The notes under the pieces: model-generated | What the model was told of the DNA's origin: nothing | The model's database searches: none | The model's input: the letters and a program-made list of their open reading frames with translations, nothing else | Source of the DNA: Streptococcus sp. HMSC078D09 | Lineage (GTDB): Bacteria; Bacillota; Bacilli; Lactobacillales; Streptococcaceae | Reading direction: 5' to 3' | DNA length: 56,570 nt | NCBI RefSeq assembly: GCF_001813675.1 | Contig: NZ_KV813678.1 | Coordinates: 143,340 to 199,909 of the forward strand | Shown: piece after piece, positions 8,957-17,598 of the stretch | How positions within the stretch are numbered: position 1 is the first letter of the stretch | How the letters are laid out: every line of letters begins with the position of its first letter | Translations under genes and position numbers: made by a program

Positions 8957-11900
8957 TGAACGAGCACCAAGAAGAATCAGAACAGCCCTCACCAGCTACT
9001 AGTGAGAAAGAAAATCGCACAGTCAGCCAAGGGACAGAAGCCACTCAACCTGCCACTTCTCTAGACGAGGAGACTGAGATTGCGGATTACGGACCACTTC
9101 CAAGCAAGTCTCAGATGCAATACCACCGCGAAGAACTAGCAGCTTTCATCCACTTTGGGATGAATACTTACTACGATCGTGAGTGGGGAGATGGGCAAGA
9201 AGATCCTTATTATTTCTATCCAGAGCATCTGGATACCGATCAGTGGATCAAAACCCTGAAAGATGCTGGCTTTAAACGGACGATCATGGTCGTCAAGCAC
9301 CACGATGGCTTTCTCTTGTACCCTTCCAAATACACCGACCATACCATTGCCAAAAGTGGTTGGAAGGAAGGAAAAGGCGATGTCCTAGCCGAGGTTTCTG
9401 CTTCTGCCAGCAAGTATGATATGGACATGGGGGTCTATCTCTCTCCTTGGGATGCCCACAGCCCGCTCTACCATGTGGATACAGAGGACCAATACAATGA
9501 ATACTATCTCAACCAGCTTAAGGAAATCCTTGAAGATCCAAAATATGGGAACAAGGGTAAGTTCGTAGAAGTCTGGATGGATGGTGCGCGTGGCGATGGA
9601 GCTCAAAAGGTCACCTATACCTTTGACAAGTGGTTTGAAGCCATTCGCAAGGCCCAAGGGGATATAGCTATCTTCTCAGCTGAGCCGACCAATGTTCGTT
9701 GGATTGGAAATGAAAAGGGGATTGCTGGAGATCCGGTTTGGCAAAAGGTCAATCCGGATAAGATCCGCAACAATCCATCTAATAGCTACCTCAATCACGG
9801 GGATCCGGAAGGGAATCAATACTCAGTGGGAGAAGCCGATGTCTCTATTCGCTCCGGCTGGTTCTACCATGACAACCAAGAGCCTAAGTCCTTGCGCGAA
9901 TTGATGGACATTTACTTCAAATCGGTTGGCCGTGGAACTCCACTCTTGCTCAATATTCCACCCAACCAAGACGGAAAATTTGCGGAGGCTGACGTGGCCC
10001 GTTTGAAAGAATTCCGTCAGACCTTGGACCAACTCTACAGTGTGAACTATGCGGCAGGAGCTTTGGTAGAAGCTGACTCAACACGACGCAATCCTCTCTA
10101 CAAGGCCAGCCATTTGACAGATGGCGATGAAAAGACCAGTTGGGCCCCGGCTGATGATGCCAAGACCGGCTCTTTTGTCCTGGATCTTGGAAAAGAACAG
10201 CATTTTGATGTGGTAGAGCTCAAAGAAACCATCGAGAAAGGCCAACGGATTTCTGGTTTCACCATTGATGTGGCAGTGAATGGCCAATGGGTTCCATATG
10301 GGGCTGGCTCAACTGTAGGATACCGCCGATTAATCAAAGGGCAACCAGTTGATAGTCGCTATATCCGGGTGTCCATCACCGATGCCCAAGCTACTCCAAT
10401 CTTGAACGGAGTCTCTGTCTATAAGACGCCAGCCAGCATTGAAGAAACCGATGGCTATCCGCTTGGTTTGACTTATCATTCCGACCGGACAGCAGAGCGG
10501 GCCAATGGCCAGTGGAATGAAGAGGGAGAAGGCGTTCGAGGCACCTCTATGTGGACCAAAGAAAAGGGAGCTTCGGTGACCTATCAGTTTGAAGGCACCA
10601 AGGCTTATGTCGTCGCAACTGTCGATCCTGGTCATGGGGAAATGGATGTCTATGTCGATGGCCAAAAGCTAGCGACCGTCAATACCCAAAGTCCAAGCCG
10701 CAAACGCAGCCAAAAGGTCTATGAAACACCGGATTTGGCAACAGGATCTCACACCTTGACCTTGGTCAATAGCAAAGGAGATGCGATCGCAACGGAAGGG
10801 ATTTATGCCCTCAATAATCAAGAAAAGGGGCTCTTTGAGTTTGCTCAGCCAACCCTAGCTGTTAAAAAAGGCGACCCAGCACAAGTCGTCGTCAAGAGAA
10901 AAGGTGGCTCTAAAGGAAGTGCTAGTCTTAAATTGATCACAGAACCAGGAACAGGGGTTCATGGCAAGGTCTATAAAGATACCAACGTCACCCTTGAGTT
11001 CGCAGATGGCGAGACAGAAAAAACAGTCCAAGTTCCAACCCTTGATTTTGCAGGAAAAGCGACCGACGTCTATGACTTTAAGGTCAAATTGCTCCATCCG
11101 GATCAAGGAAGCCTGGTCGGCTTTATTCCAGAACTGACAGTCCAAGTGATGAATGAAGACCAGTTGCCAGAAAATCGCAAAGAAGTGGATGATCAAGATC
11201 CAAAACTGCATTACAGTGAGGGTTGGCACCACGAGACAGACAATCCAAACTTCTCGAATGGCACAGAATCTTGGTCGAGCTTTAACCAAGTGACCGATGA
11301 GGAAGGCAAGAAACACATTGAAGTGACCATTACCTTTAAGGGCACAGGTGTGGAGGTTCGAGGAGTGGTCGACCCAAGTCATGGTCTCTACAGCGTCACT
11401 TTGGATGGAAAAGAAATGGCCTTCGAAGAAGGGCGTGGCCATGATTATGAGATCGACGGCGATCATTATTTCAGTGGCTACGGAGATCAACGCAAGCTCG
11501 ACCAGAGTTTGGTCAATCTGCAAGGCCTAGCAAAAGGCTACCACCAGCTACGCTTGCATCTGGATCCAGCCCTCAATGACCCTCAGTCATCCAGAGCCAT
11601 CCAGGTAGATCAATTTATCCTATCAGGGAAAGATAGCCAGTTGCTCAGTCAAGAAGAGCTGCAACAGATCATCAGAGAAGGAGTAGAAAAGATCAAGGCT
11701 ACTTCTCTCGATCGCTTGAAAGCAGACCTCAAACCGACGGTTCAAGGACAATTGACGGACTTGACTCAGTTGTTGAATCAAGAGCGACCAGATTTGGTTG
11801 CTGCAGCTAATCAAGTGGAAGCCCTTGAAACCATCTTAGGAGATGCTCACAATTATGAACCGCTGACGCAGACACGACCAGAAGAAGGTGTTCGGGATTT

Positions 11901-12468
11901 GATTCTTGAAAAACCAGAACTTCTCATCGAAGCGGAGGAGATTCCATTTGAGAGTCAAACACGTGAGAACAAGGACTTGGCCAAGGGCGAAAGCCGGATC
12001 CTTCAAGCAGGGAAGGTCGGACGCCGGTTGAAATTGATCGAGGTTCGACAAGAAGAAGGCAAAGAAATTCGGACAGAAGTCGATGCCTTTGTCGAAGTGG
12101 AGGCCCAGGACCAGATCACAGAAGTCGGAACGAAGGAAGCGGAAAAAAGTCCGTTGATAGCTGATATGCCGACTCCAACCACTCCTGTCACCCCAAGTAA
12201 GGTGCAACCAGAAGTTATGACTCTTTCTCAAGCTGAAGACAAAAAAGAAAAAGGAAGACCTGTTCTCTTGCAACCGAAAACCCCAGAAGCAGTTTCTGTT
12301 TCGACTTCAGACCATTCGGAAAAAGAAGGTGTTGAAAGTCCGTCTCTACAATCGGAAGGAAAACTTCCTCAAACCGGTACAAAACAAAGTGGATTGTTTG
12401 CTTGGTTAGGTCTTCTTGGTCTAGGATTCTTGGGCGGAGGCGCCAAATTCGCTCGTCGCAAAGAGTAG
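8956..12468 (+). CDS. LPXTG alpha-L-fucosidase, GH29 (signal peptide out of frame)
   Basis: From a GTG at 8956 the frame encodes 1170 residues. The GH29 domain (about 45-360) includes FIHFGMNTYYDREWG, the KHHDGF motif, and probable nucleophile Asp209 in EVWMDGARGDG; the type resembles 1,3/1,4-fucosidases that act on Lewis-type glycans. Then come an F5/8 type C (CBM32-like) domain (about 365-490), two carbohydrate-binding-like beta domains separated by a Calx-beta-like segment, a short helical region, a G5-like domain closely related to the one in the upstream beta-galactosidase, and LPQTG (1137-1141) with a hydrophobic tail. The signal peptide is encoded upstream but separated by a T7 frameshift. 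AAGGAGG lies 8 bases before the GTG, so a non-exported protein could be made. Context suggests joint trimming of fucosylated host glycans. Confidence 0.85.
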   Translation: MNEHQEESEQPSPATSEKENRTVSQGTEATQPATSLDEETEIADYGPLPSKSQMQYHREELAAFIHFGMNTYYDREWGDGQEDPYYFYPEHLDTDQWIKTLKDAGFKRTIMVVKHHDGFLLYPSKYTDHTIAKSGWKEGKGDVLAEVSASASKYDMDMGVYLSPWDAHSPLYHVDTEDQYNEYYLNQLKEILEDPKYGNKGKFVEVWMDGARGDGAQKVTYTFDKWFEAIRKAQGDIAIFSAEPTNVRWIGNEKGIAGDPVWQKVNPDKIRNNPSNSYLNHGDPEGNQYSVGEADVSIRSGWFYHDNQEPKSLRELMDIYFKSVGRGTPLLLNIPPNQDGKFAEADVARLKEFRQTLDQLYSVNYAAGALVEADSTRRNPLYKASHLTDGDEKTSWAPADDAKTGSFVLDLGKEQHFDVVELKETIEKGQRISGFTIDVAVNGQWVPYGAGSTVGYRRLIKGQPVDSRYIRVSITDAQATPILNGVSVYKTPASIEETDGYPLGLTYHSDRTAERANGQWNEEGEGVRGTSMWTKEKGASVTYQFEGTKAYVVATVDPGHGEMDVYVDGQKLATVNTQSPSRKRSQKVYETPDLATGSHTLTLVNSKGDAIATEGIYALNNQEKGLFEFAQPTLAVKKGDPAQVVVKRKGGSKGSASLKLITEPGTGVHGKVYKDTNVTLEFADGETEKTVQVPTLDFAGKATDVYDFKVKLLHPDQGSLVGFIPELTVQVMNEDQLPENRKEVDDQDPKLHYSEGWHHETDNPNFSNGTESWSSFNQVTDEEGKKHIEVTITFKGTGVEVRGVVDPSHGLYSVTLDGKEMAFEEGRGHDYEIDGDHYFSGYGDQRKLDQSLVNLQGLAKGYHQLRLHLDPALNDPQSSRAIQVDQFILSGKDSQLLSQEELQQIIREGVEKIKATSLDRLKADLKPTVQGQLTDLTQLLNQERPDLVAAANQVEALETILGDAHNYEPLTQTRPEEGVRDLILEKPELLIEAEEIPFESQTRENKDLAKGESRILQAGKVGRRLKLIEVRQEEGKEIRTEVDAFVEVEAQDQITEVGTKEAEKSPLIADMPTPTTPVTPSKVQPEVMTLSQAEDKKEKGRPVLLQPKTPEAVSVSTSDHSEKEGVESPSLQSEGKLPQTGTKQSGLFAWLGLLGLGFLGGGAKFARRKE

Positions 12469-12482
12469 TTCATTCTTCGCAT

Positions 12483-12516
12483 AAGAGGTTAGTTCTCGCT
12501 AGCCTCTTTTGTTTTG
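12483..12516 (+). terminator. Terminator after the fucosidase gene
   Basis: Stem AGAGGTTAG/CTAGCCTCT with a short loop, followed by TTTGTTTT. Confidence 0.8.
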
Positions 12517-12553
12517 CCTTCTTAAGAGATTCCTATTTCCATGGAGTCTTTGC

Positions 12554-12599
12554 TTTATTTACAGCCGTAAAAATTGTATAATAGTCAAATAAGGTCAAT
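12554..12599 (+). promoter_or_regulatory. ctsR promoter with CtsR operator
   Basis: TATAAT at 12577-12582, with a weak TTTATT at 12554 17 bases upstream, is followed at once by AGTCAAA-TAA-GGTCAAT (12583-12599). This fits the tandem CtsR heptad RGTCAAA-NAN-RGTCAAA and overlaps the expected transcription start. It implies autoregulation of ctsR-clpC and induction by heat or misfolded protein. Confidence 0.85.
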
Positions 12600-12685
12600 G
12601 ATGAGAAGGAACACTCCAAGGCCATTTTTTATGGGCCAAAGAGCAGAGTATCCATCTAGAAAAAAACAAGCCAGAAAGGAGCATC

Positions 12686-13150
12686 ATGGCAAATAAGAAC
12701 ACATCTGATAGCATTGAAGCTTATATCAAGGCTTTGCTGGCTCAAGCTGGCATGGCAGAGCTCAAAAGAAGTGAGTTAGCCGATGTCTTTCAGGTTGTAC
12801 CCAGTCAGATTAACTATGTCATTAAGACTCGCTTTACCGAGAGTCGAGGCTATATTGTAGAGAGCAAGCGCGGTGGTGGGGGCTATATCCGCATTGGCAA
12901 GGTCCAGTTTTCAGATCACCATCAGATGCTCCAAGACTTGGCAGCCAATATTGGAGAGACCATCAGCCAGCAGGTCTTCAATGATATCCTCCAGATGCTC
13001 TATGAAGAAAAATTATTGACACAACGTGAGACTCAGCTCTTTCTTGCGACGACCTCCGATGAGGTCCTAGGTCGAGATGCTCTCATCCTACGAGCAAGTA
13101 TGCTGAAAAAAATCATTCAACAAGTAGATAGAAAAGGAAATACCGACTAG
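12686..13150 (+). CDS. ctsR: Class III heat-shock repressor CtsR
   Basis: A 154-residue CtsR. The N-terminal winged helix (about 10-70) carries the recognition segment PSQINYVIKTRF and the Gly-rich wing RGGGGYIRIG, the part known to sense temperature. The C-terminal dimer domain follows. AGAAAGGAG precedes the ATG. The stop codon is immediately followed by the clpC ATG, so the two are co-translated. The mcsA and mcsB genes found in the Bacillus operon are absent, as is usual in streptococci. Its own operator lies at 12583-12599. Confidence 0.96.
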   Translation: MANKNTSDSIEAYIKALLAQAGMAELKRSELADVFQVVPSQINYVIKTRFTESRGYIVESKRGGGGYIRIGKVQFSDHHQMLQDLAANIGETISQQVFNDILQMLYEEKLLTQRETQLFLATTSDEVLGRDALILRASMLKKIIQQVDRKGNTD

Positions 13151-15580
13151 ATGAACTATTCAACAGCACTGTTAGAAAGTATAGAAGCGGCCCAAATACT
13201 AGCAGGCCACTATCAGGGGCATACCTTAGATACTTGGCATCTCCTGACGGCTATGGCCAATAATCCCTATAGCGTGGCAGGTTCTGTGCTTAATGATTAT
13301 CCTATGCAGATCGATGAGTTTCAGGATGCAGCGGAGCATATTACAGGCCAAGCTTTTCAAAGCGACAATCGGTATGAAATCTTCCCATTTTCTTATCGGA
13401 TGGAAGCCATTATGAAGCACGCAAGAGAGATTGCCCAGGTTCTTCATGCCAAGACCTTGGGAACAGAGCATGTGCTCCTCTCTCTTCTAGCAGACCGTGG
13501 GACCTTGGCGAGCCAAGTCATGGAGTTTGCCGGCTTTGCCTTTACAGAGCAAGACAAGGGAGTTCCTATTGCCTCCCTTCGCAAGAATTTAGAAGACAAA
13601 GCAGGCTGGGACAAGAATGATATCAAAGCCATTCGAAGCCTCTATCGGGCCCAAAACCCTAACCGCCAAACCATGGGAAATATGATGGGCATGCCCCCAA
13701 GCACCAGTGGAGGTCTTGAAGATTATACTCGTGATTTGACAGAAATGGCGCGTGCAGGCCAGCTTGAGCCTGTGATTGGTCGGGATGCAGAGATTTCACG
13801 CATGATCCAAATCCTCAGCCGCAAGACGAAGAACAATCCTGTATTGGTGGGAGAAGCAGGGGTCGGAAAAACCGCCCTTGCCTTAGGTCTGGCCCAGCGT
13901 GTCGCTAGCGGCAATGTTCCAGCTGAAATCGCGCAGATGCGTGTTCTGGAATTGGATCTCATGAATGTCGTTGCTGGGACGCGCTTCCGTGGGGACTTCG
14001 AAGAACGGATGAACAATATCATCCAGGACATCGAAGAAGACGGTCACGTGATTCTCTTTATCGATGAACTGCATACCATTATGGGCTCAGGATCCGGTAT
14101 TGATTCGACCTTAGACGCAGCCAATATTCTAAAACCAGCCTTGGCGCGAGGAACCTTGCGTACAGTTGGGGCCACGACTCAAGATGAGTACCAAAAGCAT
14201 ATCGAAAAAGATGCAGCCCTCTCTCGGCGTTTTGCGAAAGTCACCATTGAAGAGCCAAGTGTTGCAGATAGCATCCAAATTCTCCAAGGCTTGAAAGAAA
14301 CCTACCAGGACCACCATCATGTGACCATTACCGATGAAGCGATCGAAACAGCTGTCAAATATGCCCACCGCTATTTGACCAGCCGTCAATTGCCAGATTC
14401 AGCCATTGATCTCTTGGATGAAGCGGCAGCTACTGTACAAAACCGCGATTCCAACGGTCACGTAAAAGAAGAGTTGACCGCCTTGGATCGGGCCTTGATG
14501 GACGGCAAGTGGAAGAAAGCAGCCCAACTCTTACAAGTAGAGGCCGCTCCCATTGTCTACAAAAAAGAAGTCACTGACCAAGATGTCTTGCTGACCTTGA
14601 GCCAATTATCTGGTATTCCAACTCAAAAACTGACTCAAACCGATGCCAAGAAGTACCTCAACTTAGAAACAGAATTGCACAAGCGCGTGATTGGTCAAGA
14701 CCAAGCCGTTTCGAGTATCAGTCGGGCTATTCGACGCAATCAATCAGGTATCCGTAGCAACAAGCGTCCGATCGGTTCTTTCATGTTCCTGGGACCTACC
14801 GGTGTCGGAAAAACAGAGCTAGCCAAAGCTTTGGCGGAAGTTCTGTTTGATGATGAATCGGCCCTCATCCGTTTTGATATGAGTGAGTATATGGAAAAAT
14901 TCGCAGCGAGCCGCCTCAACGGTGCCCCTCCAGGCTATGTGGGCTACGAAGAAGGAGGCGAGTTGACCGAGAAAGTCCGCAACAAACCGTATTCGGTCCT
15001 CTTATTTGATGAGGTGGAAAAAGCCCATCCAGATATTTTCAATGTCCTTTTGCAAGTCTTGGATGACGGAGTCTTAACCGATAGTAAAGGCCGGAAGATT
15101 GACTTCTCCAATACCATTATCATCATGACCTCAAACCTGGGAGCAACAGCCCTTCGGGATGATAAGACAGTTGGCTTTGGTGCCAAAGATATCCGCTTTG
15201 ATCAAGCTAATATGGAAAAACGCATGTTTGAAGAGTTGAAGAAGACCTATCGTCCAGAGTTTATCAACCGGATTGATGAAAAGGTGGTCTTCCATAGCCT
15301 ATCCAGCGAGGACATGCAGCAGGTGGTGAAAGTCATGGTCAAACCGCTCATCGCGACCTTGGCCGAACAAGGCATGACCCTCAAATTCCAGCCTTCAGCG
15401 CTCAAGTTGCTAGCAACCAAAGGCTATGATCCAGAAATGGGAGCTCGCCCACTGCGTCGTGTCTTGCAGACCGAAGTGGAAGATCAGTTAGCAGAGCTAT
15501 TGCTGAAAGGTCAAGCCCAAGAAGGACAAACGATCAAGGTTGGAACGACAGCCGGAACGATCAAGTTCGAGATTGTCTAG
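13151..15580 (+). CDS. clpC: ATP-dependent Clp protease ATPase subunit ClpC
   Basis: An 809-residue Hsp100 unfoldase that, with ClpP, degrades misfolded or tagged proteins in the cytoplasm. Visible parts: Clp_N repeats (about 1-140), AAA1 with Walker A GEAGVGKT (234-241) and Walker B VILFIDE, a short middle coil (about 430-470), and AAA2 with GPTGVGKT (548-555), the pore-loop segment GAPPGYVGYEEGG, and the sensor-2 stretch GARPLRRVLQ near the end. The length is normal for streptococcal ClpC. The ATG follows the ctsR stop without a gap. The next gene begins 9 bases after the stop, with its ribosome site overlapping the clpC stop codon. Confidence 0.96.
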   Translation: MNYSTALLESIEAAQILAGHYQGHTLDTWHLLTAMANNPYSVAGSVLNDYPMQIDEFQDAAEHITGQAFQSDNRYEIFPFSYRMEAIMKHAREIAQVLHAKTLGTEHVLLSLLADRGTLASQVMEFAGFAFTEQDKGVPIASLRKNLEDKAGWDKNDIKAIRSLYRAQNPNRQTMGNMMGMPPSTSGGLEDYTRDLTEMARAGQLEPVIGRDAEISRMIQILSRKTKNNPVLVGEAGVGKTALALGLAQRVASGNVPAEIAQMRVLELDLMNVVAGTRFRGDFEERMNNIIQDIEEDGHVILFIDELHTIMGSGSGIDSTLDAANILKPALARGTLRTVGATTQDEYQKHIEKDAALSRRFAKVTIEEPSVADSIQILQGLKETYQDHHHVTITDEAIETAVKYAHRYLTSRQLPDSAIDLLDEAAATVQNRDSNGHVKEELTALDRALMDGKWKKAAQLLQVEAAPIVYKKEVTDQDVLLTLSQLSGIPTQKLTQTDAKKYLNLETELHKRVIGQDQAVSSISRAIRRNQSGIRSNKRPIGSFMFLGPTGVGKTELAKALAEVLFDDESALIRFDMSEYMEKFAASRLNGAPPGYVGYEEGGELTEKVRNKPYSVLLFDEVEKAHPDIFNVLLQVLDDGVLTDSKGRKIDFSNTIIIMTSNLGATALRDDKTVGFGAKDIRFDQANMEKRMFEELKKTYRPEFINRIDEKVVFHSLSSEDMQQVVKVMVKPLIATLAEQGMTLKFQPSALKLLATKGYDPEMGARPLRRVLQTEVEDQLAELLLKGQAQEGQTIKVGTTAGTIKFEIV

Positions 15581-15589
15581 GAGGATGTC

Positions 15590-16078
15590 ATGACGCTTCA
15601 GCGATTAACCCGTATTTCGCTTTTGGCGGCCCTTTGTGTCGCTCTACGTCAGGCTTTTGCCCCTTTCCCAAATGTCCAACCTATTTCTGCTATCTTTTTT
15701 CTCTTGGTGATATTTGAAGGGTATAACTTTGCTTTTCTTGTGATGATGATCACCATGTTTGTCTCTGCCTTTTTCCTGGGGATGAGCTTGATTGTGTTCT
15801 TTCAGATTGTCGCCTTTGGCTGTTTGATGCTCATTTGGCGCATCAGTTACAAGTGGTTGCCCTTTGTCCTTCAGATCCTTTTTGTGGGCCTACTGTCCTT
15901 TGCTTATGGGGTCTTGATCGATAGTGTTCATGCCTTGATGTACCATATTCCTTGGTGGACCTATGCTTTGGTCAATGGTTTTAGTTTTAACCTTGCCCAT
16001 GCTCTGTCGACGATCATTTTCTATCCCATTATCTATCAAATCTTTAGGAGATTTTATGTTGAAAAAAACCATTTCTAG
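15590..16078 (+). CDS. ECF-transporter S-component-like membrane protein
   Basis: A 162-residue protein with about five or six membrane helices. The opening LTRISLLAALCVALRQAFAPFPNVQPI resembles the start of S components of ECF vitamin transporters, which bind a substrate and dock to a shared EcfAA'T module encoded elsewhere. The AGGAGG ribosome site overlaps the clpC stop. The lipoprotein gene downstream starts inside the last 23 bases of this gene, so the two are translationally coupled. The substrate cannot be read from the sequence; a cobalamin-like or related cofactor is possible given the DUF4430-like partner. Confidence 0.7.
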   Translation: MTLQRLTRISLLAALCVALRQAFAPFPNVQPISAIFFLLVIFEGYNFAFLVMMITMFVSAFFLGMSLIVFFQIVAFGCLMLIWRISYKWLPFVLQILFVGLLSFAYGVLIDSVHALMYHIPWWTYALVNGFSFNLAHALSTIIFYPIIYQIFRRFYVEKNHF

Positions 16079-16463
16079 CTTGATGACCTTACTTGCAGCT
16101 CTTCTTTTAGCGAGTTGCGCTTCGTCTCATAGCACAAACCATCAAACAACAGCTTCTAGCACAGAAGTTGCCAAGAAAAACGAAATTTCGATTACGATTA
16201 GCGTGACGCCAGAAGGTCAAAAAGCGCAATCGAAAACCTTGAAAGTAGCAGAAGAGAGCAACCTTATGAAAGTGCTCAAAGCCAACTACAAGATTGAAGA
16301 AAAAAATGGCATGATCACCTCGATTGACGGTCACAGCCAAGATGAAGCAAAAGGTCTTTACTGGATGTACAAGATCAATGGCGAAATGGCTCCAAAAGGT
16401 GCTGCTGAAACCACCGTTAAAAAAGGGGATAAGATCGAATTCTATCAAGAAGTGTATAAATAA
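16056..16463 (+). CDS. DUF4430-like lipoprotein coupled to the ECF S-component-like gene
   Basis: Starting at the ATG at 16056 (AGGAG 6 bases upstream), the product has 135 residues. It has a lipoprotein signal with lipobox LLAS-Cys, a Ser/Thr linker, and a domain (about 45-135) with ITISVTPEGQKAQSKTLKV, NLMKVLKANYKI and KGLYWMYKINGE. This pattern fits DUF4430, the beta-grasp fold also found at the C-terminus of transcobalamin-like proteins. An earlier in-frame start would bury the signal peptide and lacks a ribosome site. Overlap with the membrane gene suggests a surface capture protein that hands a ligand to that transporter. The ligand is unknown. Confidence 0.75.
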   Translation: MLKKTISSLMTLLAALLLASCASSHSTNHQTTASSTEVAKKNEISITISVTPEGQKAQSKTLKVAEESNLMKVLKANYKIEEKNGMITSIDGHSQDEAKGLYWMYKINGEMAPKGAAETTVKKGDKIEFYQEVYK

Positions 16464-16470
16464 TGAGGAG

Positions 16471-16651
16471 AGAGTGGGACAGAAATCGGTAATTCGTTAG
16501 AATTCGATTTCGTCGTCCCACCTCCGCACAGTTGAGTAGGGCTGTAAAAGCTGATGAAATCAGCGTAGTAGAGCCCACTCAACCACTGCGTCTTGCTCAA
16601 CAATCCAAAAATAATTGAGAGGCTAGGACTTTTGTCCCCAGCCTCTTTTTT
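16471..16651 (+). repeat. Three-hairpin intergenic repeat, copy 1
   Basis: About 180 bases, near identical to copies at 20340, 26152 and 39927. Hairpin 1: GTGGGAC/GTCCCAC. Hairpin 2: GTTGAGT-A-GGGCT with AGCCC-ACTCAAC, with GCTGAT/ATCAGC inside. Hairpin 3: GAGGCTAGGAC/GTCCCCAGCCTC with a TTTT loop and a T run, a typical intrinsic terminator. It begins 8 bases past the stop of the lipoprotein gene and probably ends that operon. Confidence 0.9.
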
Positions 16652-16710
16652 GCTAAAGTTTAGAACTTACTTAAAACTTCTTTCAAATTAGAAAAATATT
16701 TGAGAAACTA

Positions 16711-16768
16711 TTGACAGCCTCATATAACAGTGTTACAATAATGTTACAAAATATTACAAATGTTACAA
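16711..16768 (+). promoter_or_regulatory. Promoter with phased TGTTACAA repeats
   Basis: TTGACA (16711-16716) and TACAAT (16734-16739) are 17 bases apart. The octamer TGTTACAA occurs at 16731, 16742 and 16761, and as TATTACAA at 16752, so the starts are 11, 10 and 9 bases apart, about one helical turn. The palindrome TAACAGTGTTA spans 16725-16735. This looks like a regulator binding array; the regulator is unknown. Confidence 0.7.
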
Positions 16769-16782
16769 AAAGAGGTTCTGTT

Positions 16783-17517
16783 ATGAAAAACAAAAAAATC
16801 ATTTCCCTAGCAGCCCTAGCTTTGACAGCTAGTCTTTTCCTAGGAGCTTGTGGCGGGAATAAAGAAGAAAAGACAACAGAAGCAAGTAGTTCAAAGACCA
16901 GTCTGGTTAAACAAACAAGTTCTTCTTCTAAGAAAAAAGTGATCACTAGTAAAGATCCGATTGCCTCTTCATCCTCTGATAGCAAATCAGAAGAAAGTCA
17001 TACTGTTGGTAGCAAAAATAACCAAGCTGCAGCTAGTCAAACACCTGCTCCAGCCAAAGAAGCAACACCAGCAGCACCCGTAACAAAAGAAACAAAAGAA
17101 ACAAAAGAAGTAGCCACTCCAGCAACACCAGCGAAAGCAAAATTGCCAAGTCTAGAAGACGGTCATGCCCATGCTAAGAAGCAAGCTTCTGCTACGGAGA
17201 ATGCCCAATACAAGGGAGTCTATTCTGTAGCAGCAGGGGATTTCTCTGCAGCAGCTGGGAATTGGTCTGACAAACGCGACACTGGAGTCACTATTGGCCA
17301 AGGTGGTCAAGTGACCATCCAACTTCCTGGGGGCCAACCCGTAGCCTATGGTATCAGTGCTTATAACTATACCTTGGATGATGGCCATTACCATGCTAAT
17401 CTCTCAGCAGGCGATGGGTCTGCGGCTACTCTAGATATCGTAGTTGGAAAAGATGGCTCTGTATCTAGTGTGACGGTTTTGAAAGACGGTGTCAGCCACT
17501 CCCTCACTCGTGAATAA
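16783..17517 (+). CDS. Secreted lipoprotein of unknown function, DUF6287-like C-terminus
   Basis: A 244-residue lipoprotein: signal MKNKKIISLAALALTASLF, lipobox LGA-Cys, then a long Ser/Thr/Ala/Lys linker (about 25-125). The C-terminal domain contains GVYSVAAGDFSAAAGNWSD, which resembles the short DUF6287 motif found in streptococcal lipoproteins. Two His pairs, DGHAHAKK before this domain and DDGHYHAN within it, could bind metal, but this is speculative. The ATG at 16783 has an AGAGG ribosome site; an earlier in-frame ATG at 16711 lies inside the -35 box. It is a single-gene unit with its own promoter and terminator. Exact role unknown. Confidence 0.7.
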   Translation: MKNKKIISLAALALTASLFLGACGGNKEEKTTEASSSKTSLVKQTSSSSKKKVITSKDPIASSSSDSKSEESHTVGSKNNQAAASQTPAPAKEATPAAPVTKETKETKEVATPATPAKAKLPSLEDGHAHAKKQASATENAQYKGVYSVAAGDFSAAAGNWSDKRDTGVTIGQGGQVTIQLPGGQPVAYGISAYNYTLDDGHYHANLSAGDGSAATLDIVVGKDGSVSSVTVLKDGVSHSLTRE

Positions 17518-17523
17518 AATTCG

Positions 17524-17565
17524 AAAGATCTGAAAGGATAAGCTTCTCTTTTCAGATCTTTTTTT
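17524..17565 (+). terminator. Terminator after the lipoprotein gene
   Basis: Stem AAAGATCTGAAA/TTTCAGATCTTT followed by a T run. Confidence 0.85.
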
Positions 17566-17598
17566 GTTGGTTTGAAGAAAAATATATTTTTTTATAAA

